The notes below the pieces were generated by a model, which did not search any database, was not told the origin of the DNA, and saw only the letters and a program-made list of their open reading frames with translations. A DNA stretch of 41,707 bases from Bacteroidales bacterium (GTDB lineage Bacteria; Bacteroidota; Bacteroidia; Bacteroidales; UBA932): NCBI GenBank assembly GCA_012728975.1, contig JAAYDZ010000069.1, positions 1 through 41,707 on the forward strand, read 5' to 3'. Each line of letters starts with the position of its first letter. The stretch's first letter is position 1. Shown here piece after piece: positions 14,866 to 23,377 of this stretch. The translations under genes and the position numbers were made by a program.

Positions 14866-16317
14866 ATGATTATGAGAAAATATATTGCAATATTTGTATC
14901 CCTGATAGCATTGGTCTTCAGTGCCGGTGCGCAGACGATTATGAATGGTTCTCTTGCGATCGACAGGATTGAGATCAATCGCAGCGGTGAGCATATCATA
15001 ATTGATATGGATATTAACCTAAGTCAATTGAAGCTCAAGAGTAGCCAGGCAGCACTCATCACTCCTGTGGTGGTGAACGGTGATCAAAGGTTGGAGCTCA
15101 CTCCTATAGGTGTCTATGGCCGTGAGAGTTATATTAATTATAAACGTACTATGGGCGATATTATGCTTGGAGGTCCGGATGAGATCAAGTTCCGCAAATC
15201 CGAGATGCCCGATGTGCTCAACTATCAGAAGGTACTCCCTTATCAGAGCTGGATGAATGGCGCTATGATGATCATCGAAAAAGAGGTGCACGGCTGTTGC
15301 GACCGTATCGATGACCGCGCAGAAGCGCTGGTGGGTGGTTATGAGGAATTTATCTACAAGCCGGAATTTATCTATGTGACATCGGAGGGCGAAGCCAAGG
15401 CTAAAGTACATGCACTCGAAGGTTCTGCGATGATCGACTTTCCAATAGGTATGACCAGGATTATTCCCACCTATGGCTCCAACAGAGTCGAGATAGATAA
15501 GATTGTAAATAACATCAAGTCGGTGTCCGATGACAAAGATGCCATCATAAGCAACATCACCATCACTGGTTATGCCTCTCCCGATGGCCCTTATGGGACC
15601 AACGAACGTCTTGCACGGGAGCGTACAATGTCTCTTAAAAATTATGTGTCGGATCTGCTGGGATCTACCAGTAAGCTTATTTCCACCAGCTATGTGGCTG
15701 AGGATTGGGAGGGATTCAGGGCAAAAATAGCTGCTTCTCATATGACTAACCGCGATGCCATTCTCTCCATAATTGACAGCGAAGATGATCTCGACCTGCG
15801 TGAGCGTAAGATCAGGCAAGCCTATCCCAGAGACTTCAATACCTTCAAGGAGACGATATTCCCTGCTTTGCGGCGCACCAACTATAAGGTAGAATATGAG
15901 ATTCGCACCTATACGGATGTAGAGGAGATCAAATCTCTTGTACGCACAGCTCCCCAGAAGCTCTCCCTCCAGGAGTTCTATCTGGCCGCCAGTGAGATGC
16001 AGTCAGGAGGTGATGAATTTGATTATATCTTCGAAACGGCAGCAAGGATGTTCCCAGAGGATGAGATAGCCAATCTCAATGCGGCAAATGCCTCTATGAG
16101 CAAGGGCAACCTAAGGGATGCCTCCTCTTATCTGACTAAAGCCGGCAATAGTGCCGAGGCTGATTATGCTAGAGGAGTACTTGCTGCGCTTAACAAAGAG
16201 TATGCTACAGCTATTGCTCATCTGCGCAAAGCCTCCGATGCCGGTCTCGCAAAGGCGGCAAAGGTGATTGCAGAGATTGAGAAGGTGGGCAAGAATGTAT
16301 TCAGGCTCCCTAAATGA
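14866..16317 (+). CDS. DUF3868 / OmpA-like pilus-locus protein with C-terminal repeats
   Basis: The 483-residue protein has a signal peptide (ending AGAQ at about 23) and an N-terminal DUF3868 domain (to about residue 110). An OmpA-like peptidoglycan-binding domain follows (about 195-300), with the motif ITGYASPDGPYGTNERLARE carrying the Asp and Arg used to hold diaminopimelate in that family. A C-terminal alpha-helical TPR-like segment (about 365-475) completes it. It probably ties the pilus machinery to the cell wall or outer membrane. It is coupled to the DUF3575 gene (5-bp gap) and precedes the major pilin. The start may be 14866 or, two codons later, 14872. Confidence 0.85.
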   Translation: MIMRKYIAIFVSLIALVFSAGAQTIMNGSLAIDRIEINRSGEHIIIDMDINLSQLKLKSSQAALITPVVVNGDQRLELTPIGVYGRESYINYKRTMGDIMLGGPDEIKFRKSEMPDVLNYQKVLPYQSWMNGAMMIIEKEVHGCCDRIDDRAEALVGGYEEFIYKPEFIYVTSEGEAKAKVHALEGSAMIDFPIGMTRIIPTYGSNRVEIDKIVNNIKSVSDDKDAIISNITITGYASPDGPYGTNERLARERTMSLKNYVSDLLGSTSKLISTSYVAEDWEGFRAKIAASHMTNRDAILSIIDSEDDLDLRERKIRQAYPRDFNTFKETIFPALRRTNYKVEYEIRTYTDVEEIKSLVRTAPQKLSLQEFYLAASEMQSGGDEFDYIFETAARMFPEDEIANLNAANASMSKGNLRDASSYLTKAGNSAEADYARGVLAALNKEYATAIAHLRKASDAGLAKAAKVIAEIEKVGKNVFRLPK

Positions 16318-16382
16318 AAACAAACAAGAGAAAAATATTAAATAATCAAAAATAATTAACAAACAATTAAAACCCCAAAGTT

Positions 16383-18047
16383 ATGAGACTTAAATTTTTT
16401 GTATTGAGCGCCCTGGCACTCATTCTATTTGTCGGTTGTAACGAGGAGCAGATTGTCCCCGATTTAGACAGCAATGCTTCTTATATGACTGTACGACTTG
16501 TTTCGCCCGCAGATGTTTATACCAAAGGTACTGCAGGCGGATTTGCCAACGGTACTGCAGCTGAAGGTAAGATCAACAATGCCCACTTCTATTTCTATGA
16601 TATTATGGGCAACTTTGTAGTGGAAGGCGAGACACTAAGTGATCTCGGTACAACTACAAATCCGGATGGCAGTAACGTTGAGCGCTATACCGAAGCTACT
16701 ATTGTACTCAAGAATGTCACCGTACTGCCCTATCAGATGCTTGTGGTGCTCAATCTTCCTACTGCTGACGCAACAAGATTCCCCGGTAAGAGTCTGACAC
16801 AGGCACAGGCAGAGCTTACCAATATCTATAATAACTCTGCCGAGAGCTTTATTATGACAAGCTCTACCTACCTGAATGCAACAAATAAGGTTGTTTTTAC
16901 AACCAGTGGCATTGAAGGTAATCTCAAGAAGACAGAGGCCGAAGCAATTGCAAATCCTGTAGAGGCATACGTTGAGCGTCTCGCTGTAAAGGGTTCATTG
17001 ACTATGAAGGATGCCGGCACTACTTCTGGCATGCCCGGTGTTTTCCCTCCCACAACTCCTGTTAAGGCAGCTTTTCTAGGTGGCGATAAAACAGTTGATA
17101 TTAAGATCAATGGCTGGGGATTCAGCAATCTCAACAAGCAGAGCTACTATATCAAGAAAATTGATGCCGGGTGGACTGCTCCTACTTTTACATGGACTTG
17201 GAACTCAGCTTCGAATTACCGTTCATTCTGGGCACAGGATGCTAACTATACCGATGGCACTTATCCTACCAATTATGCGGATCTCAGAGACGACGGTTCC
17301 GGTTCGGACCTTGTAACTCCGGCAACAGCTGCATTGACTTACAAACCTTACAATCAGATTGCAGCAACGGCTTGGGCTGCAGCAGACTACTGTCATGAAA
17401 ACACCATTGCAGGTAATCTGCTTACAGGTAACTTCTACATGAATGCAGCTACAAATATTTTGGTAGCGGCACAAATGAAACTGACCACTGAAACTGACTA
17501 TGTGACCCTTTATCGTTTCAACGGTGTATTATACACTTGGGCTCAGTATGCGGATATACTTGCTGAGAATATGAATATGTCTTACCAAAAGACTGACGGT
17601 ACTGCCTATACTGCAGCCGATTTCCAGGTGCCCAATCCTGCTTCTGCATCTACCTTTACCAACCTCTATGATGGAGAGATCAAGCCTCTTCTTACTTCAA
17701 CTGCAGCCGGTCTATCAACTACTGCAGCAGTAACCTACCTCGCAGGTGACAGATTCATCACTGAGGTATTTACAGAGGGTTGCATGTACTATTCAATTCC
17801 TGTAGAGCACTTCTTGAATCCTACCTATAACAAAACGAATCCGAGTGATCCTTTCTTGGTTGGTGATTTCGGCGTGGTACGTAACCACTTCTATCAGGTG
17901 ACTGTAACGGACATTAAGAAAGTGGGTATAGGCGTATTTGACGTTACCGAGCCGATTGTTCCTAATTACGATCCTTCTACTTACTATCTCGCTGCTAAAC
18001 TTAATATTCTTGCTTGGCAGACGGTTACACAGAATGTAATATTGTAA
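16383..18047 (+). CDS. Mfa1-like major fimbrial subunit (fimbrillin lipoprotein precursor)
   Basis: The 554-residue precursor has a lipoprotein signal (LFVGC, Cys19), a beta-strand TVRLVS, then T-K-G at 47-49, a likely protease maturation site. Two beta-sandwich fimbrillin domains would fill the rest. The last residues, ILAWQTVTQNVIL, fit the C-terminal donor strand that fills the groove of the next subunit in type V pili. It is the first fimbrillin gene and is followed by a GC-rich hairpin, which fits it being the most abundant product. In Porphyromonas gingivalis such precursors are lipidated, moved to the outer membrane and trimmed by an Arg-gingipain; here the site would need a Lys-specific or broad trypsin-like protease. 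Confidence 0.87.
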   Translation: MRLKFFVLSALALILFVGCNEEQIVPDLDSNASYMTVRLVSPADVYTKGTAGGFANGTAAEGKINNAHFYFYDIMGNFVVEGETLSDLGTTTNPDGSNVERYTEATIVLKNVTVLPYQMLVVLNLPTADATRFPGKSLTQAQAELTNIYNNSAESFIMTSSTYLNATNKVVFTTSGIEGNLKKTEAEAIANPVEAYVERLAVKGSLTMKDAGTTSGMPGVFPPTTPVKAAFLGGDKTVDIKINGWGFSNLNKQSYYIKKIDAGWTAPTFTWTWNSASNYRSFWAQDANYTDGTYPTNYADLRDDGSGSDLVTPATAALTYKPYNQIAATAWAAADYCHENTIAGNLLTGNFYMNAATNILVAAQMKLTTETDYVTLYRFNGVLYTWAQYADILAENMNMSYQKTDGTAYTAADFQVPNPASASTFTNLYDGEIKPLLTSTAAGLSTTAAVTYLAGDRFITEVFTEGCMYYSIPVEHFLNPTYNKTNPSDPFLVGDFGVVRNHFYQVTVTDIKKVGIGVFDVTEPIVPNYDPSTYYLAAKLNILAWQTVTQNVIL

Positions 18048-18109
18048 TTTTTTCTAAGAAGAGACTACTTAGGCCTGTATAAGACCGAAGCGTTTCTATA
18101 CCAATCTTT

Positions 18110-18133
18110 CGGGGCGGGTGGGGCCCCGCCCCG
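18110..18133 (+). terminator. GC-rich hairpin after the major subunit gene (partial terminator or mRNA stabiliser)
   Basis: CGGGGCGGG (18110-18118) pairs perfectly with CCCGCCCCG (18125-18133) around a 6-nt loop. The tail is only moderately T-rich (GGGATTATTT). It lies in the 146-bp gap between the major subunit and the anchor gene, the only large gap inside the operon. Confidence 0.65.
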
Positions 18134-18193
18134 AGGGATTATTTAAAGCAAAAGCCCCGACGATATGATAATTAACAACAAATCGGAGTGATA

Positions 18194-19294
18194 ATGAAAC
18201 GATTGACATATTTGCTGCTCGTATTTATTGCGATGACCTCCTGTAGTGCAATATACGAATATGAGGGCGACTGCGATCCAAAATATCGAATAGTCTTCAG
18301 GTACGACTACAATATGAAATATGCTGACGCCTTTGCTAATGAGGTCACATCGGTGTCACTCTATGCTTTTGACGGTAGCGGTAAGCTTGTCTTCCAGAAG
18401 AGCGATCAGGGCTCTCATCTTGGTAGCGGCGACTATACAATGGAGGTCGATATGGAGCCGGGTACCTATGACCTTGTCGCCTGGTGTGGCCTGGAGGATG
18501 GCAAATCCTTTTCAGTGCCTCTGATACAGAGAGGTCTGACAAGCAAGTCCGATCTGACTTGTAGGACTATAGGAAAAAAAGATATTAATGGTCGAGCCGT
18601 AGTGGATTATCAACTTAAGCCACTATATCATGGTTCACTAAATTCCGTGGAGTTTCCCGATGAGGAGGGTATTCATACCGTGACCATACCACTGGTCAAG
18701 AATACCAACTCCATACGCATTATACTGCAGCATATTTCCGGTAAGAAGGTAGATCCGGATGCTTTTACTTATCATATTACAGATGATAACGGACTTCTTA
18801 ACTGGAATAATGAGATTGTGCCGAACAACATAGTCAACTATGAGGCCTATTTTACGGCTACCGGTGCGGAGGTGCTGAGTAAGGCGGATACCATTACAGC
18901 AGGTGCTGCAGCAGTGGCAGAATTTGCCACTTCGAGACTTATGGCATCCAGTGATGCACGGATGACCGTCAAAAATAACAAAGGAAAGACAGTACTCTCT
19001 ATTCCCCTGGTAGAATTTCTTCTGCTGGTAAAGAGCAATTACAATCAGGTGATGACCGACCAGGAATACCTCGATCGCCAGGATGAATATCACTTCGTAT
19101 TCTTCCTCCAGGATAAAAAACCTGATGGGGAAGGTACTGATCCGGGTGGCACTACGGACCCCGATGACCCTGATGACCCTGATGATCCTGATGATCCCGA
19201 TGATCCCGATGATCCTGACAGTGAATATACCTGGATGAATGCCTATATTTACATAGGCGCATGGAAAGTCGTTTTGTCATCGACAACACTTTAG
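18194..19294 (+). CDS. FimB/Mfa2-like pilus anchor lipoprotein with Asp-Pro linker
   Basis: The 366-residue lipoprotein begins MKRLTYLLLVFIAMTSCS (lipobox Cys17). A GTG two codons upstream is also in frame, but the ATG has GGAG at good spacing. CSAIYEYEGDCDPKYRIVFR just after the lipid Cys, and the following VSLYAFDGSGKLVF strand, resemble FimB/Mfa2 anchors, which stay lipidated and hold the pilus base. It lacks the T-K-[A/G] site of the other subunits, as expected for an anchor. Near the C-terminus a run of Asp-Asp-Pro repeats (DNA 19163-19216) leads to a terminal strand YIYIGAWKVVLSSTTL that looks like a fimbrial donor strand. Confidence 0.8.
   Translation: MKRLTYLLLVFIAMTSCSAIYEYEGDCDPKYRIVFRYDYNMKYADAFANEVTSVSLYAFDGSGKLVFQKSDQGSHLGSGDYTMEVDMEPGTYDLVAWCGLEDGKSFSVPLIQRGLTSKSDLTCRTIGKKDINGRAVVDYQLKPLYHGSLNSVEFPDEEGIHTVTIPLVKNTNSIRIILQHISGKKVDPDAFTYHITDDNGLLNWNNEIVPNNIVNYEAYFTATGAEVLSKADTITAGAAAVAEFATSRLMASSDARMTVKNNKGKTVLSIPLVEFLLLVKSNYNQVMTDQEYLDRQDEYHFVFFLQDKKPDGEGTDPGGTTDPDDPDDPDDPDDPDDPDDPDSEYTWMNAYIYIGAWKVVLSSTTL
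19163..19216 (+). repeat. In-frame 9-bp tandem repeat coding for Asp-Asp-Pro linker
   Basis: Six copies of GATGAYCCY lie head to tail in the anchor gene, coding for (DDP)n. Gain or loss of units keeps the frame, so length variation of the linker is possible. Confidence 0.9.
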
Positions 19295-19312
19295 AAATTT
19301 GAAACTGATCAC

Positions 19313-20971
19313 ATGAGAGTGAAACAAAACATATCGGTCCTATTCCGTCTGCTGATAGCGGTCTCAATAGTGTCGCTTATGGCAGCCTGCAACCTCATCT
19401 ATGAGGATTGTAGTAAGTGCGCTCTTACCGAGCCGGTCGAGATCGGATTTACTATTTCAACAGGTGTGTTCAGTACTCCGGCGACCAAGGCTCCCGTTTA
19501 TGGTGACGAAGATGGTCAGAATGATGAAAATTATATCGGTATAGAGAGTGGAGACTTTATGTTCCTTTTCTTTGATGAGAATGGAAAATATCTCCAGACT
19601 TTCCAGCCGGAGCCTGAAGGCATTATTCCGATAGGAACTACGGGGACTTCACCTAATCCTGACCCAACAGGAGATCCTATGCCCGTATACAAGGCTTATT
19701 ACATCAGCGGTAAGCTTAATGAGGCATATTCGGACTTCACGATGGTGGCTTTGCTCAATTATGGTGGAGTTAACGGTCGTTATCCGATTGGCTCGGATGT
19801 GGCTGCGCTGGGAGAAACTCCCGACCTCTATGTCGGTATTTCCACACTTAGCGATCTGATTTCCAATAATGTGTCCGGAGGTTGGGGTACATTTAGTTAC
19901 AACCCGGGCACTACCCCTTACGAGCCCTCACAGACGACGCCGATACCGATGTATGGAGTGCGCAAATTTGAGAATGTACTCTTTAGGGACAATATACTTA
20001 CAGACCTTGGAGAGATCAATGTGATTAGGGCATATGCTAAGATCCGTGTACGGCTTTCTGATACTTTTGCAACCCTTCTTGACCTTTCGGCTGTCACATT
20101 AAAGAGATTTTCTACAGTTGCCTATAAGGCTCCGAATATCATAGAGACCACCCCAAGGAGTGTAACTGCTACCACTGAACAATATTGTTCTTCAGCGCAG
20201 ATTTCTTCAGATTCCATTCCTTTCAGAAAGATCAATAATGACCTTTATGAGATCTATGTGCCGGCTTTCAATAATGTCAATGCTCCTGCAAATGAGAAAT
20301 CTACCATTACGGTCAAACTTTCCAACGGTAAGACCTATACAGATGCCATTCATTTTGCATACTACGACGATAGCGGTAAACTTCCTACAAACGCAACCTA
20401 TTTCAATATTTTGCGTAATTATATCTTTGATTACCGGATTACCGGTATCAGTGATGCGGAACTGACACTTAAGCTTGAGGCAAACCCATGGGTTATAAAA
20501 ACGGAGAGTTACCAGTACGAGCAGTTGAGTTCATTTGAAACCGGAGGATTTCCAACATTTGATCCAACAACCATAAAAGAGATCGATGCTTCAGATAAGG
20601 ATAACGGCAATGTCTATGTTATCATGAAACAAGACAACACCTTTGCCAAAGTGACGTTTACGGTGGCAACCCCGACGGGAGGCACATGGAACGCCTCATT
20701 AGTAAGAAAGGGTGGTGTTGCCGGAGCATTCTCATTCGTAACGGAAGGTGGCACTACAATAGAGGCTCCTTCCGGTCCTGTCGGTCAGCCTGCCACATTG
20801 TATATTAAGAAGAATCTTCCCCAGCCTGCAGCGATACACAACGAATACGTACTCCGCCTGATGGTTACCTTCCCCCCACCCGTCAGTGTTACAATCAAGG
20901 TTAATTATCTTGAGATTGAGGGCGGCTTTGGCTCGGCAAAAGAGTACACTATTGTTCAACCGGCTTCATAG
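19313..20971 (+). CDS. Fimbrillin-family accessory pilus lipoprotein (FimC/Mfa3-like position)
   Basis: The 552-residue protein has a lipobox (LMAAC, Cys26) directly followed by NLIYEDCSKC. A strand EIGFTIST and the T-K-A site at 58-60 come next. A first fimbrillin-type domain (MFLFFDENGKYLQTF region) runs to about 395, where ANPWVIKTE resembles the end strand of fimbrillins. About 150 further residues form another beta-rich domain (about 410-552). The extra C-terminal domain after the donor-strand-like segment suggests a minor subunit near the tip or an adaptor rather than a stalk subunit. It starts 18 bp after the anchor gene and ends 9 bp before the next gene. Confidence 0.72.
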   Translation: MRVKQNISVLFRLLIAVSIVSLMAACNLIYEDCSKCALTEPVEIGFTISTGVFSTPATKAPVYGDEDGQNDENYIGIESGDFMFLFFDENGKYLQTFQPEPEGIIPIGTTGTSPNPDPTGDPMPVYKAYYISGKLNEAYSDFTMVALLNYGGVNGRYPIGSDVAALGETPDLYVGISTLSDLISNNVSGGWGTFSYNPGTTPYEPSQTTPIPMYGVRKFENVLFRDNILTDLGEINVIRAYAKIRVRLSDTFATLLDLSAVTLKRFSTVAYKAPNIIETTPRSVTATTEQYCSSAQISSDSIPFRKINNDLYEIYVPAFNNVNAPANEKSTITVKLSNGKTYTDAIHFAYYDDSGKLPTNATYFNILRNYIFDYRITGISDAELTLKLEANPWVIKTESYQYEQLSSFETGGFPTFDPTTIKEIDASDKDNGNVYVIMKQDNTFAKVTFTVATPTGGTWNASLVRKGGVAGAFSFVTEGGTTIEAPSGPVGQPATLYIKKNLPQPAAIHNEYVLRLMVTFPPPVSVTIKVNYLEIEGGFGSAKEYTIVQPAS

Positions 20972-20980
20972 TAAAGAGAT

Positions 20981-23356
20981 ATGAAAAGAATAATGCCTAT
21001 AACGCTACTGCTTGCAGTTCTTCTGGTCGCCTCTTGCAACTGGTTTGAAAATCCTGTACCCCAGCCTAAAGGAGAATTTCGTCTCACACTTATGACAACT
21101 GGTTTGGGAACAAAAGGACCTGAGATTGAAGCAGCCGGAGAGACTAACCTCAATGAAAATCTCATTGATACGGTGGATATATTCTTTTACGAGCATGATG
21201 CTGACGATAATACAAATGCCGTGCATTGTCTGCAAATGGTACTGCCACCAGGGTCCAACTCCATAGCCACAATCACCATTCCTTTTACTAACGTTGAGAT
21301 CGACAAGGTTTTCGGCACGGCACCTGCAGTTCCGGCTCCGGCCACTGCCAGGATCTATGTGATTGCCAATGCCAAGAATCCGGCCAGGACTGCTCTTAAT
21401 ACAATAATGGCAAATGCTGCAGCCCCTACTCCTTCTTATATAGGCACATCCATCAACAGTCTTAAAAATCTGGAAGTTATGACTAATAACCCTCTTACCA
21501 GTCAAATGGCACAATCTTTTGTGATGGATGGGTATGATGTGGTAACTCTGACTGCTGACAGGACGACTATGAGCGGACACGTCAAGATGGATCGCTCAGC
21601 CTGCAAGATCCGCGTATTTGTCACTCAAATTGATCCGGTTACTATCGGAGAAGGAGCGGAGGCAGTTACCTGGACCCCGAGGACTGACCAGATGAGACTT
21701 TTCTTTTTCAATGGAGTAAAGAAGTCACACATAGATGAGACTGTTCATCCTTACACTCCCGTAGCGGGTGATTATTACACTATCAGAGGAGGAGCCAGCA
21801 CGCTTCCCAGACAGTTTACACGTGAGCCGGTTACAGGTACACTTGATTACTGGTTCAATACTGTCCCCTATTACACCTATCCCTACGAGTTTGATCCTGA
21901 TACGATGGATCGGACCTATTTAACTCTCGTGCTTCCATGGTATCCGGGTGACGATCAACATAATCCCCTCAACACCTACTATCAGATACCGATCAACGTT
22001 CCGGGTGATTATCAATTTACACGCAACGAATATTATCAGATCAACATTACGCTAAGTATGCTTGGTAGTTTTGAGGAGGAAGAACCATTAGTAGTTCCTA
22101 TCAGTGTGATTATCGCAGATTGGAGTACCGCTGAAATTAAGGCGGAGCTGAGAAAATATCAGTATCTTACAGAAGATAGAATTTTTGCAGTACTCAATAA
22201 TGAAAGCTCCACAACATTTAGCTACTCAAGCTCCTCACCTGTGAAGGTAAAAATAGATTCTGTGACCTATATGAATTACTCGCAGAACGACATTACTGTA
22301 ACGAAACTCACCAGTACTGCCCCCGCCAGCTATACTTCCTACTCTATTTCTGAGCAACGTTTGGTCCATCCTCCCGGATCACCTTCACATACTGTGACAG
22401 ATACTTATACCGTATCGATAGAGGATGGCAATATTATCAGGTTTGAAAGAGAGATTCCTAATGGTTCTTTTTCGGTAAGCACTATCACCTTTACAGTGAG
22501 TAATGATGATGGCTTCTCCGAAACCATAGTGATAAAGCAATATTCACCGATATATATTACGGGCGAGAGATCCTATACTAACGTTACAAGTAACTATGGT
22601 TCGGTAATAGTATATGGCTATCGTTCAAGAGGAACCGGTGGTTCTCGTTCAATTAGTGATGATCAAAATGGAAGTTTAGGTGCGGTAGTAAATTTTAATG
22701 ATGTCGACGGTATAGCTCCTAATACCAATCAGAATCAGTACACTATGTATGTGGGAGTGCTCTGTCCCGGGTTGCTGGTTGAGCGAAATTATTCAATTGG
22801 AGATCCGAGAGTACCCCCTAATGAAGCAGGTTCTCTTCCGGGACTCCAAAACTATGGTCCGACAGTAAAACTTGATCAATATCGCAGGACCCGAACGGAT
22901 ATTGCAGATGTAATTGCTCCTGCATATAAGATCGCCTCCTCGTATGGTAAGACCACTAACGTAACCTTCGCACAGGCGGAAAAACGCTGTGCAGCCTATC
23001 AGGAGAACGGATATCCTGCAGGTAGATGGCGTGTGCCGACCGAAGCGGAGATTATGTTTATTGTCAATCGTTCGAAAGCCCAGGTTATCCCTCAGCTTTT
23101 TGGAGAAACCAACGATGCTCCCTATTGGGCTTCAAGCAAAAGGCATTATTCTGCGAGAAGTAATGTATGGTACCCAGCCACCGGTCCGGCATCTGATAAC
23201 ACCCTTGCTTATGTCCGTTGTGTCTATGATGTATGGTATTGGGGTGATAAGAAAGGTGACTACAATAAAGATGGTACTGTTGATTATGGAGTGCCGATGA
23301 TGGGAGATAACCCTTTGGGTGATATTTATGTTGAGCAATGGGGTAATGTAAGATAA
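20981..23356 (+). CDS. Large pilus tip lipoprotein with C-terminal lectin-fold-like domain
   Basis: The 791-residue lipoprotein has a lipobox (LVASC, Cys19), T-K-G at 44-46, and a fimbrillin-like N-terminal half ending in VPISVIIADWST at about 365-376. Beta-rich Ig-like repeats follow. The last ~130 residues contain FAQAEKRCAAYQ, GRWRVPTEAEIMFI, YWASS and YVRCVYDVWYWGD. This Cys/Trp pattern is seen at the ends of Bacteroidales pilus tip proteins and resembles the FISUMP/sulfatase-modifying C-type lectin-like fold. That domain is the best candidate for receptor binding. Family assignment is from motif memory, not a search. Confidence 0.7.
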   Translation: MKRIMPITLLLAVLLVASCNWFENPVPQPKGEFRLTLMTTGLGTKGPEIEAAGETNLNENLIDTVDIFFYEHDADDNTNAVHCLQMVLPPGSNSIATITIPFTNVEIDKVFGTAPAVPAPATARIYVIANAKNPARTALNTIMANAAAPTPSYIGTSINSLKNLEVMTNNPLTSQMAQSFVMDGYDVVTLTADRTTMSGHVKMDRSACKIRVFVTQIDPVTIGEGAEAVTWTPRTDQMRLFFFNGVKKSHIDETVHPYTPVAGDYYTIRGGASTLPRQFTREPVTGTLDYWFNTVPYYTYPYEFDPDTMDRTYLTLVLPWYPGDDQHNPLNTYYQIPINVPGDYQFTRNEYYQINITLSMLGSFEEEEPLVVPISVIIADWSTAEIKAELRKYQYLTEDRIFAVLNNESSTTFSYSSSSPVKVKIDSVTYMNYSQNDITVTKLTSTAPASYTSYSISEQRLVHPPGSPSHTVTDTYTVSIEDGNIIRFEREIPNGSFSVSTITFTVSNDDGFSETIVIKQYSPIYITGERSYTNVTSNYGSVIVYGYRSRGTGGSRSISDDQNGSLGAVVNFNDVDGIAPNTNQNQYTMYVGVLCPGLLVERNYSIGDPRVPPNEAGSLPGLQNYGPTVKLDQYRRTRTDIADVIAPAYKIASSYGKTTNVTFAQAEKRCAAYQENGYPAGRWRVPTEAEIMFIVNRSKAQVIPQLFGETNDAPYWASSKRHYSARSNVWYPATGPASDNTLAYVRCVYDVWYWGDKKGDYNKDGTVDYGVPMMGDNPLGDIYVEQWGNVR

Positions 23357-23377
23357 TATGATGAAGAGGATATTGAG

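Noticed and set aside
15019-15819. 266-codon open frame antisense to the DUF3868 gene
   Set aside because: It is a mirror of a well-supported coding region; the product is rich in His, Cys and Ile with no domain logic.
18188-18193. GTG start for the pilus anchor gene
   Set aside because: The GTG overlaps the GGAG ribosome site that serves the ATG at 18194, and the ATG start gives a normal lipoprotein signal.
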